Assembly: GCF_000764305.2 (NCBI RefSeq)
Contig: NW_025935906.1
Span: 1 to 64,000 of the forward strand
Direction of reading: 5' to 3'
DNA from: Hyalella azteca
Lineage: Eukaryota; Arthropoda; Malacostraca; Amphipoda; Hyalellidae
DNA: 64,000 bases
The notes beneath the pieces are model-generated. The model did not search any database and was not told the origin of the DNA. It worked only from the letters and a program-made list of their open reading frames with translations. The position numbers and the translations under genes are program-made. This document shows positions 22,686 through 34,396 of the stretch, in pieces; position 1 is the first letter of the stretch, and each line of letters opens with the position of its first letter.

Positions 22686-22976
22686 ATGGCGTTGAATGGC
22701 CATAGAAGTGGCAAAGCTCATGTCTACATCACCGTACCTTATGAATCCTCGGACAAATGTGAATTTAATCACGTAGGTATCGAGGCCTTGTTGCGCGACA
22801 CACTAGAATCGGTCACGACTTGGCTGACTAACGCGGTAGGAAATTCATCTCAAGTCGCCCAAGTCAGACTAGCGCAAGGAAGAGCGCGCTACAGCCGAGC
22901 ATTTCTTCCATTCTATAGTGACTCGCCCATCGAGAAGCCATTTAGTATCGTCGGACAAAGGCCGACGACAGACTAA
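22686..22976 (+). CDS. Candidate small ORF, 96 residues, unrecognised
   Basis: ATG with G at -3 and G at +4, a good initiation context, opens a 96-residue frame ending TAA. Composition is balanced: VYITVPYESSDKCEFN, then GIEALLRDTLESVTTWLTNA, then RARYSRAFLPFYSDSPIEKP. No membrane segment or known motif. Isolated, with no neighbours or poly(A) signal close by. Could be an orphan gene, one exon, or chance. Confidence 0.25.
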   Translation: MALNGHRSGKAHVYITVPYESSDKCEFNHVGIEALLRDTLESVTTWLTNAVGNSSQVAQVRLAQGRARYSRAFLPFYSDSPIEKPFSIVGQRPTTD

Positions 22977-23980
22977 CCTTTTGTAAAAAAGAACTTAAAT
23001 GGTAATAAATTGCATTTATGCACGGGTTGAGTCGCGGGAAGGGAACAATGCTGAGTAAATTTGAAGTGCCATTGTGGTGGTGGTGAGCATGCTTGGCGTT
23101 CGTGATGGACGTGCGAGGCTCCGGAGCTTGGGAAATGAGCTTCGTTTGCACTGACGGTCTCGCTTATAGTTTATATATTCTCAAAATAAATGGAATATAA
23201 ATAAGTTCAATATTTGCATTCGGTCAAATGTGTTTAGTCTTATTTTATTGCTGAAGTCTCGTTTTCTGTTTACGCTGAATTCCTCTTAGTTTCTTTACGT
23301 TGATAGATCGGTACATTTTTTTAAATGCCCACTCCATGCTATTATCAATAAATGACTTAATAACGATTCGATTGATTGAGTTTTTGTTTTAAATTTTGAG
23401 CCCAGAAGCTTATAAACAGGCCTATTGAAACTCTAATTTTAATGCAGCGGCTATCAAATAGAATGATTGTATTCATATAGATAATTCATTTGCTGTGCAT
23501 TCATTGTGTTCTAGCGTTCCGGCAATATTTCATTGTTTTCTGAATTTTTTTCCTCTCGAGCCACAATCTCTCCCTGTGCATTTTTATTACAATTTTTCAT
23601 TTACTGAACCTTTTCAATATATATGAGAGTTTTTGAGCTCACTCGAGCCTATTCTTCCCTCGTATTAAAAAAAATATTGAGTTTAACCGCAAATTCTCGT
23701 CATAAATTCGTGAGCCGCCGTCACCGAAGCTCTCAGGTAAACAAGTCCATCACCGCGACGCTTCATGGCTTCATTGGTTGCCGATATCCTGAACGCGAAC
23801 TCCCGTGTAATTAAGAACGGGATCCATTGCTGCTTATTTTCGGGCTGGGCTCCCGTAATGACGATCAGGCAACTTGATCGGATTAGAACCTTCAGGATAT
23901 TGGCAGGTTTCTCGAGGGCGACCCACCGCTGCATCGATCTCTTCTGCTACTGCGTAACATCACCTGCTTGTCCGTGGGGA
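22977..23980. other. Unique sequence, no gene seen
   Basis: AT-rich apart from 23700-23950, where frames on both strands are open but none resembles a known protein. Confidence 0.35.
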
Positions 23981-24355
23981 TCTTTTATAATAAGCTGGGT
24001 ATTCCCTGGTAAGGAAAATAGCCACTTCAGAACATCACCTAATAGTTATGGCTGATCATTTTTAAAAAGCTGGGTATTTCCTGGTAAGGAAAGTAGCCAC
24101 ATCAGAACATCACCTAATAGTTATGGCTGATCTTTTGTAATAAGCTGGGTATTTCCTGGTAAGGAAAGTAGCCACATCAGAACATCACCTAATAGTTATG
24201 GCTGATCTTTTGTAATAAGCTGGGTATTTCCTGGTAAGGAAAGTAACCACATCAGAACATCACCTAATAGTTATGGCTGATCTTTTTTAATAAGCTGGGT
24301 ATTTCCTGGTAAGGAAAGTAACCACTTCAGAACATCCCATCCTCGTCATGGCTGA
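23981..24355. repeat. Minisatellite, five 75-bp units
   Basis: The phrase AGCTGGGTATT starts at 23993, 24068, 24143, 24218 and 24293, an exact 75-base period. Units carry TTCCTGGTAAGGAAAGTA (a splice-donor-like GGTAAGG) and AGAACATCACCTAATAGTTA. Central copies are nearly identical and the outer ones diverge. Confidence 0.95.
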
Positions 24356-25979
24356 TGTGTTGAAAGTACAGGACTCCCCACCAAATAAATTATAACTTTT
24401 TTTTGCTTATTACCGCTAAAGATACTTAGATTCGGCTAGTGACAATTATCCTGCAAGAAGTCGAAAATATCAAACCATGGGTTGAATTTGTGGAAATGTA
24501 AACCCAAACAACTTGGATCAATTCAGCACATGACCAAAACACTCAATGGTTGCCTTAACTTAATCTCAAGAGTTGTTTTTTGCTAACCCCCTTAATACAA
24601 AAAAATATATATTGAATGGATTTGATTTACTAATGATTCATCTCTGAACTGTAACGGAATTTACTAAGGTAACTTGGTCGTGAAAGTCTAAGTAACGAGC
24701 TCACGCATCACACGCATCATTAGCTCAAGTGTTCTTTACTCCGCCTGCATGTCACGTATTGTATGTTTGGGAAAATTTGGGCAGGTTATATTAAAATTTT
24801 AACTAATACTCAAAGTTCGTTGCCACTTATCATTGAATTACTCAAAATGATTCGTAGTCTTTGAGATGCAAAACACTCCGGTAATGTTAATTTATGATGA
24901 ACTTTGTACCGATTAAAATAGAAAAAATAAAACCATCTATTTGAATGAATAAAGCAAATATTTTCAGTTATGAATAAGATGTGGATAATGTAAAAATATC
25001 TCACATCTAAATGATGTGATCCATTAACTGATTTCAGTCTCTCAGTTTACGAGAAATTATCGGTGGATGTTTTAAAGAGCAGCCCATTGCTTTGTATGTT
25101 CCCCTTGCGCTTAGAAATGATGGACTACGTTTTCATTTTCCGTCAAGTGGCCCGCAAATTTTTAACTGCCAAGGGTTCATCCGCTAACGAGGATAGTGCG
25201 CACAGACCAGCAGCGCTGCGACGGCAAATCTCTTGTGACAAAACTACACTTTTTTCAAGGGCCTCTCGAGTCATCGCCAATTATTGATTGAAGAGCAGGG
25301 CCTGTGATTATCTCAGAGGGCTCTAGACTCTGGGCCGACACGAGCGAACACTTCAATATTCAAGACGAAGTAGCAGCAATAATGAGTCTCGAGAAGCCCT
25401 CCAAACTCTTAGCAACTTGAATACTTTTGTTGTGCTCCAATTCACCGATAAGCTTTGTCGATTTTTTCCAATCTCCAGCGTCTGTATGTTCGCCATGATT
25501 GCTACAGCAATGTGTTTTTTTCACGTTGTCGCAGTGATATTGTCGGCTATATTACGTTACCGCGCGTCGTGATGCAAGAAACCTGTCGTTACTAAACATT
25601 CGTTGTTAGCGAAATGACGTAACAACGTTTCGCACTTTAAATTTATTTGGATAATAATGATCAGTGTTTTCCATTGAACTGTTCTTCAAAAATATAAAGA
25701 ATTTAATCATTGGTTGGATAAGTTTGCATCCTACAATGCACAATCCTGAACTTTATATTCATCAAACTTGAAGCACTTTCTGCCTATCCTTGAAATAACG
25801 TGTATTCATCAAACAGTGTTCTGGCAAACAAGAGACAGGAGGCCTCATCTCCGCAGTCCCCCCACTCCTCAAAACCTTGCAGAAGCGACCCAAAAATTTC
25901 AAGCAAATTATTAGGCGAATAAGGAAGCTATTTCGACATAACCTTTTTTTCGGCGCCTCGCTGCAGTACGACAGAGTGG
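24356..25979. other. Unique sequence, no gene seen
   Basis: AT-rich with CpG-containing patches near 25130-25290 and 25540-25600. No family recognised in any frame. Confidence 0.35.
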
Positions 25980-26100
25980 CTGTGGTGTCATGCTGTGGTG
26001 TCATGCTGTGGTGTCATGCTGTGGTGTTATGCTGTGGTGTCATGCTGTGGTGTCATGCTGTGGTGTCATGCTGTGGTGTCATGCTGTGGTGTCATGCTGT
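25980..26100. repeat. 13-bp minisatellite (about 9 copies)
   Basis: Unit CTGTGGTGTCATG repeats without interruption. One copy has T for C (TGTTATG). Confidence 0.95.
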
Positions 26101-28361
26101 TTTGAAGTTTGAGTGTGGCTACGAAGTTATGAGGTTGTTTGTATATATTTTATTGGAATGAGGTGTCATGAAGATGTGTCAAGAAGAGATTATTTTCTGG
26201 TGCTCACAGGAGCACTAAAATCTGTCACGTTTTCACGTCATTAGCTCGGCAAAGGACTAAACGCATAGGTATTAGAAAGTTTCACAAATTAAATCGAGAC
26301 AAAACTTTACATTGAGTTATCAAGAAATGGTTGCTGAAATTTCAACTGAAGAAAGAGAGCGTTAAATTTCCTATTATACACCATTCTAGCAGGATAAAAA
26401 TTATACTGGCGTACATATGTTATAAAACCAATTTGTTTTCCTGTTGACGATTGAAACGATTGAAAGATCAACAAAAAGCGATTGAAAGCCTAAACTTTCA
26501 TGGAAATGGAAGTGGAAAAATTTCTCAGGATTTTCTTTTGGGTCGCGACGTGGTGGAGTCGCTGACGTGGCATTGGCGGTGCAGCTTACTATGCTAGACT
26601 GAGCCTAATCCTCATAGCCCTCGTCTCGAGCCAGCCTACCTACAGGCCTTAAGACCAAGAGCAAACTCGTTAAAAATAATCCAGCTGAGCAACCCCACCG
26701 AGAACCCTGATCATATATGCCATGATATTCGTCTGTTTGCTCTCTTCACATCTCACTTTTAAGGAGGATAAATTTTCATGTAATTAAACAGACTAACTTT
26801 GAAAGCCAATAGCTTGCCACTGTTCTAACTTTCCACATTTATTAATGATTTTGGTGTAGATTTAATTCCTTTCAATCAAATTATGATAATATGCACGTGA
26901 ACTAATGTTTGATTAAATACTTAAAGGGTCAATTCCGGAACCGTTCCTTGAGCTATAATTCTCTTAATGATATAAAATAATTTTTGCTGCATTACGCATC
27001 CTGGATAAAAATTATGTCCATCCGTTCCTCCATCAAATCAAAAATTATATTGAGGGGCATAGAAACATTTATTCGTTACTCATGGCGCCAACGAAATGAA
27101 TAAAATTTCAATTTGAAGCTATTCGGAGCGAGGATAATTCGTCATCACATTTGAGTAAATTGGCAAATCAAGCGTCGAGTCAGAAAGGAAGTTTGTAATG
27201 TATTTAATAAATGTCACGGCAAGGGCTGTTGAAGTGATCCTTATCACCTTTTCTGGCCGATATGTGTCGCTCAAATCGCTATGGATTTCATACGTGCGTT
27301 TCTGTTATGTGCCATTACTAAACAAGAGTTCGTTATGAATAAGTACAATATGAGTTCGTAAACGAATTAGCATTGAGAAGAATTCCCAATATTGCATAGG
27401 CTGTGGAAGTGAAGTTTCCAGGTAGGAGTGCTCTTAACTAATTGCATATAAACTTTCTGCATATAAACTTTCTTTCCCCAAAGTTCATCGCCTTGTAACA
27501 ATTAAAGGCATTGACGGCTTAATTTAAAACCAAAGGCCTGCTCCACAGTGATGGATATCCAAATTTCAAATAATTTTCTTTCTATTTAATCAAAAAGTTT
27601 GCAGGCCTATTCAGTTTCATCTCTTGCACTGGCGAGGAGTCACTGGAATACAATTGTAAATTTACTTCATTCATTTACGTTATGTTAATTAACACAATTC
27701 AAAGTTCATGCAAATAAACATTTCGGTTGAGACAAATTAAGGTTGCGGAAAACTCTACGGTAATTCAAACGAATATTCCGTTAACCTGACAAGCACATCG
27801 AGCTTATCACATTGCAATATCTACATTGATATCTAAAATCTCATTAAAAATTCCCATTAACGCCTACATTCTCATTTTAATTTAAACTTGAACAATGTTC
27901 GTTCCAACGACGTAATATTATCTACTTGTTGACGAACAAAATCTAACGTTCATCCATATCTATGACCCTTACATTAAGAACAAGTGTAGCGGAAGAGCAG
28001 CTACGTTCCCCATTAGGGAACGTTAATTAGCGTCATGACTAACGCGATGTTAGAATTAGCGAAACACTGCCCAATTGCGCCCCATATTTGCTCTCGAGCG
28101 GTAATCGCTTTCCACATTTTAGCTCATCGAACGATCGGCGTGCGGCAGCTTCCACTGAGAATAATTAAAACTTTGGTTGCGTGCAAAGTTAAGGGACTTA
28201 CTGAGGAGTGCAAAAACCTTTCTAATTGAATTTTCTTCGACCAGATGGCAAGCAATGAACTCCTTGTCATTGGCGTTCCAATTAAAGGTAATGAGGATGG
28301 AAGTTGCGCTGCAAGTTTACCTGCGCCTATGATTGACTTACTGATCTGCGATGAAATTTCT
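26101..28361. other. Unique sequence, no gene seen
   Basis: AT-rich. A frame at 28035-28229 is open for 64 codons over a slightly GC-richer patch, but nothing supports it as a gene. Confidence 0.35.
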
Positions 28362-28466
28362 CCAAAGCTTTACCTATTATATACCAGCATATTGGTAAAG
28401 CTTTGGTATATATGCTGTTGGTATATATGCTGCTGGTATATATTATATACCAGCATATTATATACC
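28362..28466. repeat. Complex palindromic cluster
   Basis: CCAAAGCTTTACC (28362-28374) is inverted at about 28393-28405. Several copies of GGTATATATGCTG and its inverse ATATACCAGCATAT follow. The region can fold into alternative cruciforms. Confidence 0.85.
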
Positions 28467-30200
28467 TCGCGTCAGGAATAATTCAGCTGCGCTCAGGATG
28501 TATTTATAGTCTCACATGAGAGATACTATCGGAACAATTGCACCAAACCAACAGGCTGAACAAGTAAATTACCGTTGAAATTTATGAAAAATTAAGAATC
28601 GAAGTTCGCATAATATATTTTTTACTTTGATCTAAATTTTAGTTATTTATGTTAGAGACGGGTTTTGTGAAGCTAAATTTGTGGATTTTGTTCTCTATTC
28701 AAGCAATGCTCTGTTGCTTTAGGATTTTATTGCACTTCCTCAAGAACTACAAGTCCGCTATGAGTAAAATGTTTAAAACGAGGAGGAAAATTTGCCGGTT
28801 GATCATCGTGAACAATTTACTACTATGGAAACACGTCAATATTATTTTCATTATGGGAATTGTTTTGGCTATTTCGTGTTCCTAAAATTCTCCTTTACAA
28901 TGTACATTATTACAGAAATCAGCTAGGAGCAGTATATATATGGAACTAGAGTCGTAGAAACCATTTAATTTAAATCAAGAGTTTGATGACTAAGCTCCGT
29001 TAAATATGTTTGATTGCTTCAGTTTTTCCTGTCACCTACCGACCTGAAAAGGTGATCTGTTTATGTTGAATACAGCGAAGCCTTCTTTGTGACGTCCATT
29101 AACCTGAAAAACTTGAACGGCAGAACTCGGCGATATGGAGCAAGATAAGCACTAGATTACCTTACGCTGACCGCACTTTCACTGGATATTCTCTTTCAAA
29201 ATCAATATGCATTTCTGCTTTCGACGTACTGAACATTTTAGGGCAGCGCATAATATGAAGAAATATCGCCATGGAATTCATCACAAAGACCTGAGTATTA
29301 ATGTCAAATCATGTAATGCTATAGCTACTAAGGAACCAAAAAATGTCGACGACTGACTTGAACGTATTTTGTGAACTCAAAGCTTTATCGTTGTTGATTT
29401 AGATCTGTTGCATTGTGTTGCAATGGGCTGAATGGCAGTGTGAAAGCCATGCATTTAAAAAAAACAGTTGATAATCGAAACGTATGTTCTTCAGAACCTC
29501 CTTCTCATTTCAGGTCTTTATTCGGCTTGAGTGTATTAATTTAACCCTTTCAGTTAAGGATATCTTGAGCACAAGTTTACATAAGTACAGCTTCCCCCTT
29601 TGTGTGCAGCTCGTGCACTCATCCTGAATTTATGCGATCATATCAGAGGTGACTGAGGAGGACATGCGACAGAGGTGGTCAGTGGATCGTGCTTATCGTC
29701 TATAATTAATAAACTGACCTAAATACATGAATGGAATGTATATATGATCGAAAATATAATTTTTATGTTTAATTCTTGCAATTATTATGGACTCAAGTAA
29801 TGATAAATAAGTTGGTACTATGATTCTTGACAATTGCTCAGTGATCAGTATGAGGTTCATCGAAGGCGTGATAATTTCGTTTGCCAATAAGGTGATCCTA
29901 GATTATTTTCATTGTAAAGTAATTATTTCAGCTCAAATAATTATTCTCTGATATTTCTTACTCATTCATTAAAACGCTGGAAATTACATTGCTCTTTAAA
30001 TATATTGAACTGGAAATGTCTTCGCCGTTTCAAAGTAAAAAAATATTAAAAAGTTTTATTGCAAACTCAGCGTGACTTCACGCTTGAGGTTTCCACGGAA
30101 TCATTCATATTACTGGGGCACATATCCATCTTTACTTTCAATAATACCATTTGCATGAAGCTTTAGATGATTTTGAGTTCCACTATTAATTTTGTGACTG
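28467..30200. other. Unique sequence, no gene seen
   Basis: A 78-codon + frame at 28649-28885 has two hydrophobic stretches (LWILFSIQAMLCCFRILLHF and VNIIFIMGIVLAIS), but its composition is what AT-rich DNA gives by chance. Otherwise nothing. Confidence 0.35.
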
Positions 30201-30497
30201 TTAATTTGAAAAAAAACTCGTCCACCCCTTATTCGTCCACGTCTGACGAGCGGCGTTGAACTCCACGACACGAGCCTCATATTTTCCCGGATCAAATTTT
30301 TTGCTCATTTTTTTCCTTGCTTCAAATCGTTGGTCTTGAGCCTCATTTTGCGGCCCCCGTCCTATAGCTACCACCACCTCGCTCGATCCAACCCATAAAA
30401 AATGCTCCCCCATAAATCTAGTAAATCTGAACGCCCAACTTTTCTGAAGACGGAAACCCAGCTGAAGAGAACTGTTTGAAAGTCCGGATTGGACCAA
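30201..30497 (-). CDS. Candidate ORF, about 60-98 residues, unrecognised
   Basis: On the - strand the frame reads RFTRFMGEHFLWVGSSEVVV, then GRGPQNEAQDQRFEARKKMS and KKFDPGKYEARVVEFNAARQ. The first ATG is in RFMGEH; anything upstream would need a splice acceptor. The charged, well-mixed C-terminal half looks coding-like. No family recognised. Possibly an exon or the remnant of a mobile-element gene. Confidence 0.25.
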   Translation of the reverse strand: MVQSGLSNSSLQLGFRLQKSWAFRFTRFMGEHFLWVGSSEVVVAIGRGPQNEAQDQRFEARKKMSKKFDPGKYEARVVEFNAARQTWTNKGWTSFFSN

Positions 30498-31987
30498 GAC
30501 CGGAATAAAAATGGGGCGACTGAGTTTCGGTTCTAACTTCCTAACTTTAATTTACTTCAAAATCGTAAGTGAAAGTTTTTGTTAGCTTCTTGTGCAGATG
30601 AACTCTGCGTTTTGCCCCAAGTCGGAGTGTCACAACTATAGAAGATAGGCTCTACTGATCGACCTGGGATATTTCTTTTCAATTCAGATCTGCCACCTTG
30701 ACTGAAGAATTTATGTCGTATACTCCTTGTTGTGGCTTCCCCTTATCGCTAATATCACACTTAGCTTATCTTGATGCAAAGAAAACATTTTTGAATGGAC
30801 GACTTGTATTTTACTCATTACGAATAAACATGACTTGAATAAATACAATCGAACCACGTTTAGCATATTCGTAATCGCGAGTAACTGAACCACATGCCAT
30901 GCCAGTTGCTCCATACAATTATTGAATATTTATAGATTAATTTTAAATTTACTTTAGCATCTTTAACGCACCTTCAAATAGCAGATGCAAGCACAGCAAA
31001 TTCTTTTGAAATATCAATGATATTCCTGAATTTCTAGGGAACAATATCTGACAAATTGTACTCAGGATGAACGGTCTAAAGTCTAAATTTAATATTACTT
31101 TCTATGATGGCCAAAAATGTCATGATACTGATAAAAGAAATTACTTTCGCAGGGCGTTAGCAAACATCAAGTGCACATGGTTGCCATGCCACTAAATGCT
31201 CGTAGCCATGCTACCAAGTGCTCCAAGTAGCCAAGTCGCGGTAGTAGTCCAATAGTAGCCAAGCCAAGTGCCAAGTCTCGGTGCTCCTTGGCAAGTGCAA
31301 GGTGCGTTATTATTGGTGAGCTTAAGAGGGGTCGTGATTTTCAATAATGAACAGGTATATTATATTATATTTTGGTAACTTGTTAGCCTCTCATTAATAA
31401 AGAAATGTTGATGGATTGGAATCGTCAAATTAGCAAATCAAGCTATCCGGCTATTAAATTTAGGCTTATCCTAAACTGACCCTCGTAATATAAATTAATA
31501 CTACAATATTGATTAACACTCATTTGAGGTGAACTCAAGAGTTAAAACAGCTAATCGTAGAGTAATCCAACTCTCAGAGCTCAGAAAAAAAAAAGTTCTA
31601 CAATCCCTCGTGCCTGCCGAGGTGTCAAATAAGCCCACTGAAAATTAAACCTTTGTAATTCAGCTCAGCAGGAGAAAGCATTTCGAGCCGCCGAACAAAT
31701 GATGCCATAGAGCACGAGCTTATTATAGGAAGGCACATAAATTGTTTGAGGGCTATTACTTGCGTACAATTGTTGTCGGTCGTTGCTCAAGCCACGTTAT
31801 TTAGTATAATGTGTAGGGTGCGCAGCTCCGCGCCGTTTGCCGCTAATGAAATGTTTCCGTAAAAACCTCGGAACACGCGCGGCCTTCCACACTGTAATAC
31901 TCAGTTATAGATCTCGGAATTGTCTGCAACCTTCACACTCGTGTACCTTGCAGACCAACAAGTCAATTCATTCACGTCGTTTTGGGA
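30498..31987. other. Unique sequence with an AAGTGCCAAG-like irregular repeat
   Basis: Around 31180-31290 short phrases (CCAAGTG, GTAGCCAAG, CAAGTGC) recur irregularly. No gene seen. Confidence 0.35.
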
Positions 31988-32195
31988 ATTGGGACCATCA
32001 TTTTCGGGGTTGACATGAAGTTATTTGGTGCTTGTGTAACCGTACTTGATATGAAGTTATTTGGTGCTTGTGTAANTGGGTTGACATGAAGTTATTTGGT
32101 GCTTGTGTAACCGTACTTGATACTAAATTATTTGGTGTTTGTTTAAAAGTGTGTAACCGTACTTGATACTAAATTATTTGGTGTTTGTTTAAAAG
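31988..32195. repeat. Nested short repeats around a single-N join
   Basis: The unit GAAGTTATTTGGTGCTTGTGTAA recurs three times (near 32018, 32051 and 32088). A variant TAAATTATTTGGTGTTTGTTTAA then recurs twice with a 47-base period. The N at 32076 sits inside the repeat, so the copy number is unreliable. Confidence 0.85.
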
Positions 32196-32390
32196 TAATT
32201 GAATTTGAAGTGCATGTGTCAAAGGTTGTTTCTCGATTTACAAGCGCACAACAATTTCCCAATTTGTTGCGAAGAAAAAGATTTTAGCGAGTTTAGGTAT
32301 GAGTTTGACTCATTCCAACACTCAGTAGCAATCGGCTACATATGCTAAACTTTCATATACGCCCATGTGAGTCCTCCAGTTCAATGTAAA

Positions 32391-33190
32391 CTGATCAAAT
32401 TTCGAAATCGGGCAATGGAAGCACGTTTTTCCACTTCACTTCTGGAGGTTATGGAAGTTTAGCTGCACCACCTACAACTACAGATGTATCAAATGCTTCG
32501 GTGTGCACAGCTGCTCCAACTACAGATGTATCAAATGCTTCAGTACGCATCGTTGCTACAACTACAGATGTATTAAATGCTTCAGTGTGCACAGCTGCTA
32601 CAAATGCTTTATTACTCACTGGGATTACAACCACAGATGTATCAAATGCTCGCATGGGTACAGCTGCAAAAACTGCAGCTGTTTCTAGTACTGGCGTGCG
32701 TACAGGAGCAACTAGTACAGATGTATCAGATACAAGCGTGCGTACAGCAGCAACCAGTACAGATGTATCAGGTACAAGCGTGCGTACTACGCAGCAACTA
32801 GTACAGATGTATCAGGTACAAGCGTGCGTACTATACGCAGCAACTAGTACAGATGTATCAGGTACAAGCGGGCGTACAGCAGCAACTAGTACAGATGTAT
32901 CAGTAACTAGCGTGCGTACAGCAGCAACACAGATGTATAAGAGACAGGGCGTGCGTACAGGAGCAACTAGTACAGATGTATCAGGTACAAGCGGGCGTAC
33001 AGCAGCAACTAGTACAGATGTATCAGTAACTAGCGTGCGTACAGCAGCAACTAATACAGATGTATCAGATACAAGCGTGCATACAGCAGCAACTAGTACA
33101 GATGTATCAGGTACAAGCGGGCGTACAGCAGCAACTAGTACAGATGTATCAGTAACAAGCGTGCGTACAGCAGCAGGTCAAAAATCATGA
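32391..33190 (+). repeat. 42-bp coding-frame repeat array (mucin-like, Thr/Ser-rich)
   Basis: A + strand frame stays open from 32391 to the TGA at 33188. It is built of 14-residue units such as ATSTDVSGTSVRTA, very rich in Thr, Ser and Ala. Two insertions of 2 and 4 bases (about 32790 and 32830) disturb the frame and together restore it. There is no ATG start or signal peptide in the frame, so if real it would be an internal or terminal exon of a mucin-like secreted protein. The unit being a multiple of three and the compensated indels favour coding, but a simple minisatellite is the default. Adapter-like sequence at 32940-32951 shows part of the array is misassembled. Confidence 0.45.
32935..32951. 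other. Nextera mosaic-end-like sequence embedded in the array
   Basis: AGATGTATAAGAGACAG equals the Tn5 mosaic end (AGATGTGTATAAGAGACAG) minus two bases. It interrupts the 42-bp repeat, whose own CAGATGTAT gives microhomology. Probably library adapter left in the assembly. Confidence 0.75.
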
Positions 33191-34043
33191 CCCCGACTCC
33201 CCAGCTACAAGAAAGTGTATAGACCCAAGACGCGACCAGCTCAGCTTTTCCGTGTCGGGGAGAGGCCATTCTTCTGCGTGTAATGTGGCCAGCATCTGGC
33301 GGCGCTCCCAGCTTCTTGAGGGGAGACTGAGGGGCGTTATACCACCTGCTTGGCCCCGCGATGACCCGCAGGATTAAGAGGACTCAACCCCACCCTAATA
33401 CGCGTGGTGAAGTTCTGCTATATAATTGTAATTTGTTGGTTTACATTCAATCTCTACTTTGGTAGGAATTTTTATCCCTCATGAACCCGCAAAAAAGATG
33501 CAAGTTATTTAAAAAAATTCAGAACATGTTTCACGTTACATACACTTTTTTAATCAAATTCAGAAAAAAACTTTGCGGCTGTTTATTGTAATTTTTTTGT
33601 AAAACATTTCGAATTGTAATTAAAATGGGTAATTATGAGTGTGTGTTACTCTCTGTGGTCACATAATAATTTATAAACTATCGTTATTATCATTCTAATT
33701 AGTGATCTGACTTCGATCTCGTGATAATGCCTTTTCTTGTAAACTTGGAAACCCAACAATCGCGATAAAGTTTGAAATATTTAGGCGATTACGAGCGCTA
33801 TTGTCATTCTAAACAAAGAAAAATGAGTGAGACTTTGTAAACAGCGATACACTTTTTGACCGTTTGTAGATCCACCTGTCTCTGCTAGGCCCTGCAAGAC
33901 GGTGTACCTGTGATTCATCTGTTGCTTGATCGGTGTGTAAAAAAGTTTGTCGGGATTTAGACAATGACCGTTTTAATTTTCCTACTGTAACCGCAACTCT
34001 AACGTTCTTGACGTTTGAGTTGAGAATCTTTTGTCTTGGAGAT
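33191..34043. other. Unique sequence, no gene seen
   Basis: A GC-rich patch (about 33190-33400) follows the array, then AT-rich DNA. No recognisable product. Confidence 0.35.
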
Positions 34044-34213
34044 GTCAGCATGTTGGAGGCGTCAGCATGTTGGAGGCGTCAGCATGTTGGAGGCGTCAGC
34101 ATGTTGGAGGCGTCAGCATGTTGGAGGCTTCAGCATGTTGGAGGCTTCAGCATGTTGGAGGCTTCAGCATGTTGGAGGCTTCAGCATGTTGGAGGCGTCA
34201 GCATGTTGGAGGC
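34044..34213. repeat. 17-bp minisatellite, exactly 10 copies
   Basis: Unit GTCAGCATGTTGGAGGC. The first base is G in copies 1-5, T in copies 6-9 and G again in copy 10, so the T variant spread as a block. No stop codon falls in any + frame, which explains the long open frames here. Confidence 0.97.
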
Positions 34214-34310
34214 GTGCAGAAGCACGCATCGTGTTCGCAGTGATTTCGCTCAAGGCACAGCTCGTTCAAATCACTTATTTCAACGCAATTTGCTTAAAAT
34301 CTCGCCAGGT

Positions 34311-34396
34311 AAATTAAGTATCGATGTTCAATTAAGTATACAGGTCGATTAAGTATCGATGTTAAATTAAGTATACAGGTCAATTAAGTATCGATG
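34311..34396. repeat. Alternating ATTAAGTATCGATG / ATTAAGTATACAGG repeats
   Basis: Five half-units alternate between an ATCGATG and an ATACAGGTC ending, with a period of about 35 bases. Confidence 0.85.

Noticed and set aside
23981..24355. CRISPR-like regular repeats
   Set aside because: Units are contiguous 75-bp tandem copies without spacers, in an animal genome.
28649..28885. Small two-membrane-segment protein
   Set aside because: Hydrophobic stretches are common in T-rich frames; no other support.
34031..34352. Frames of 70-139 codons
   Set aside because: Produced by the stop-free 17-bp minisatellite.
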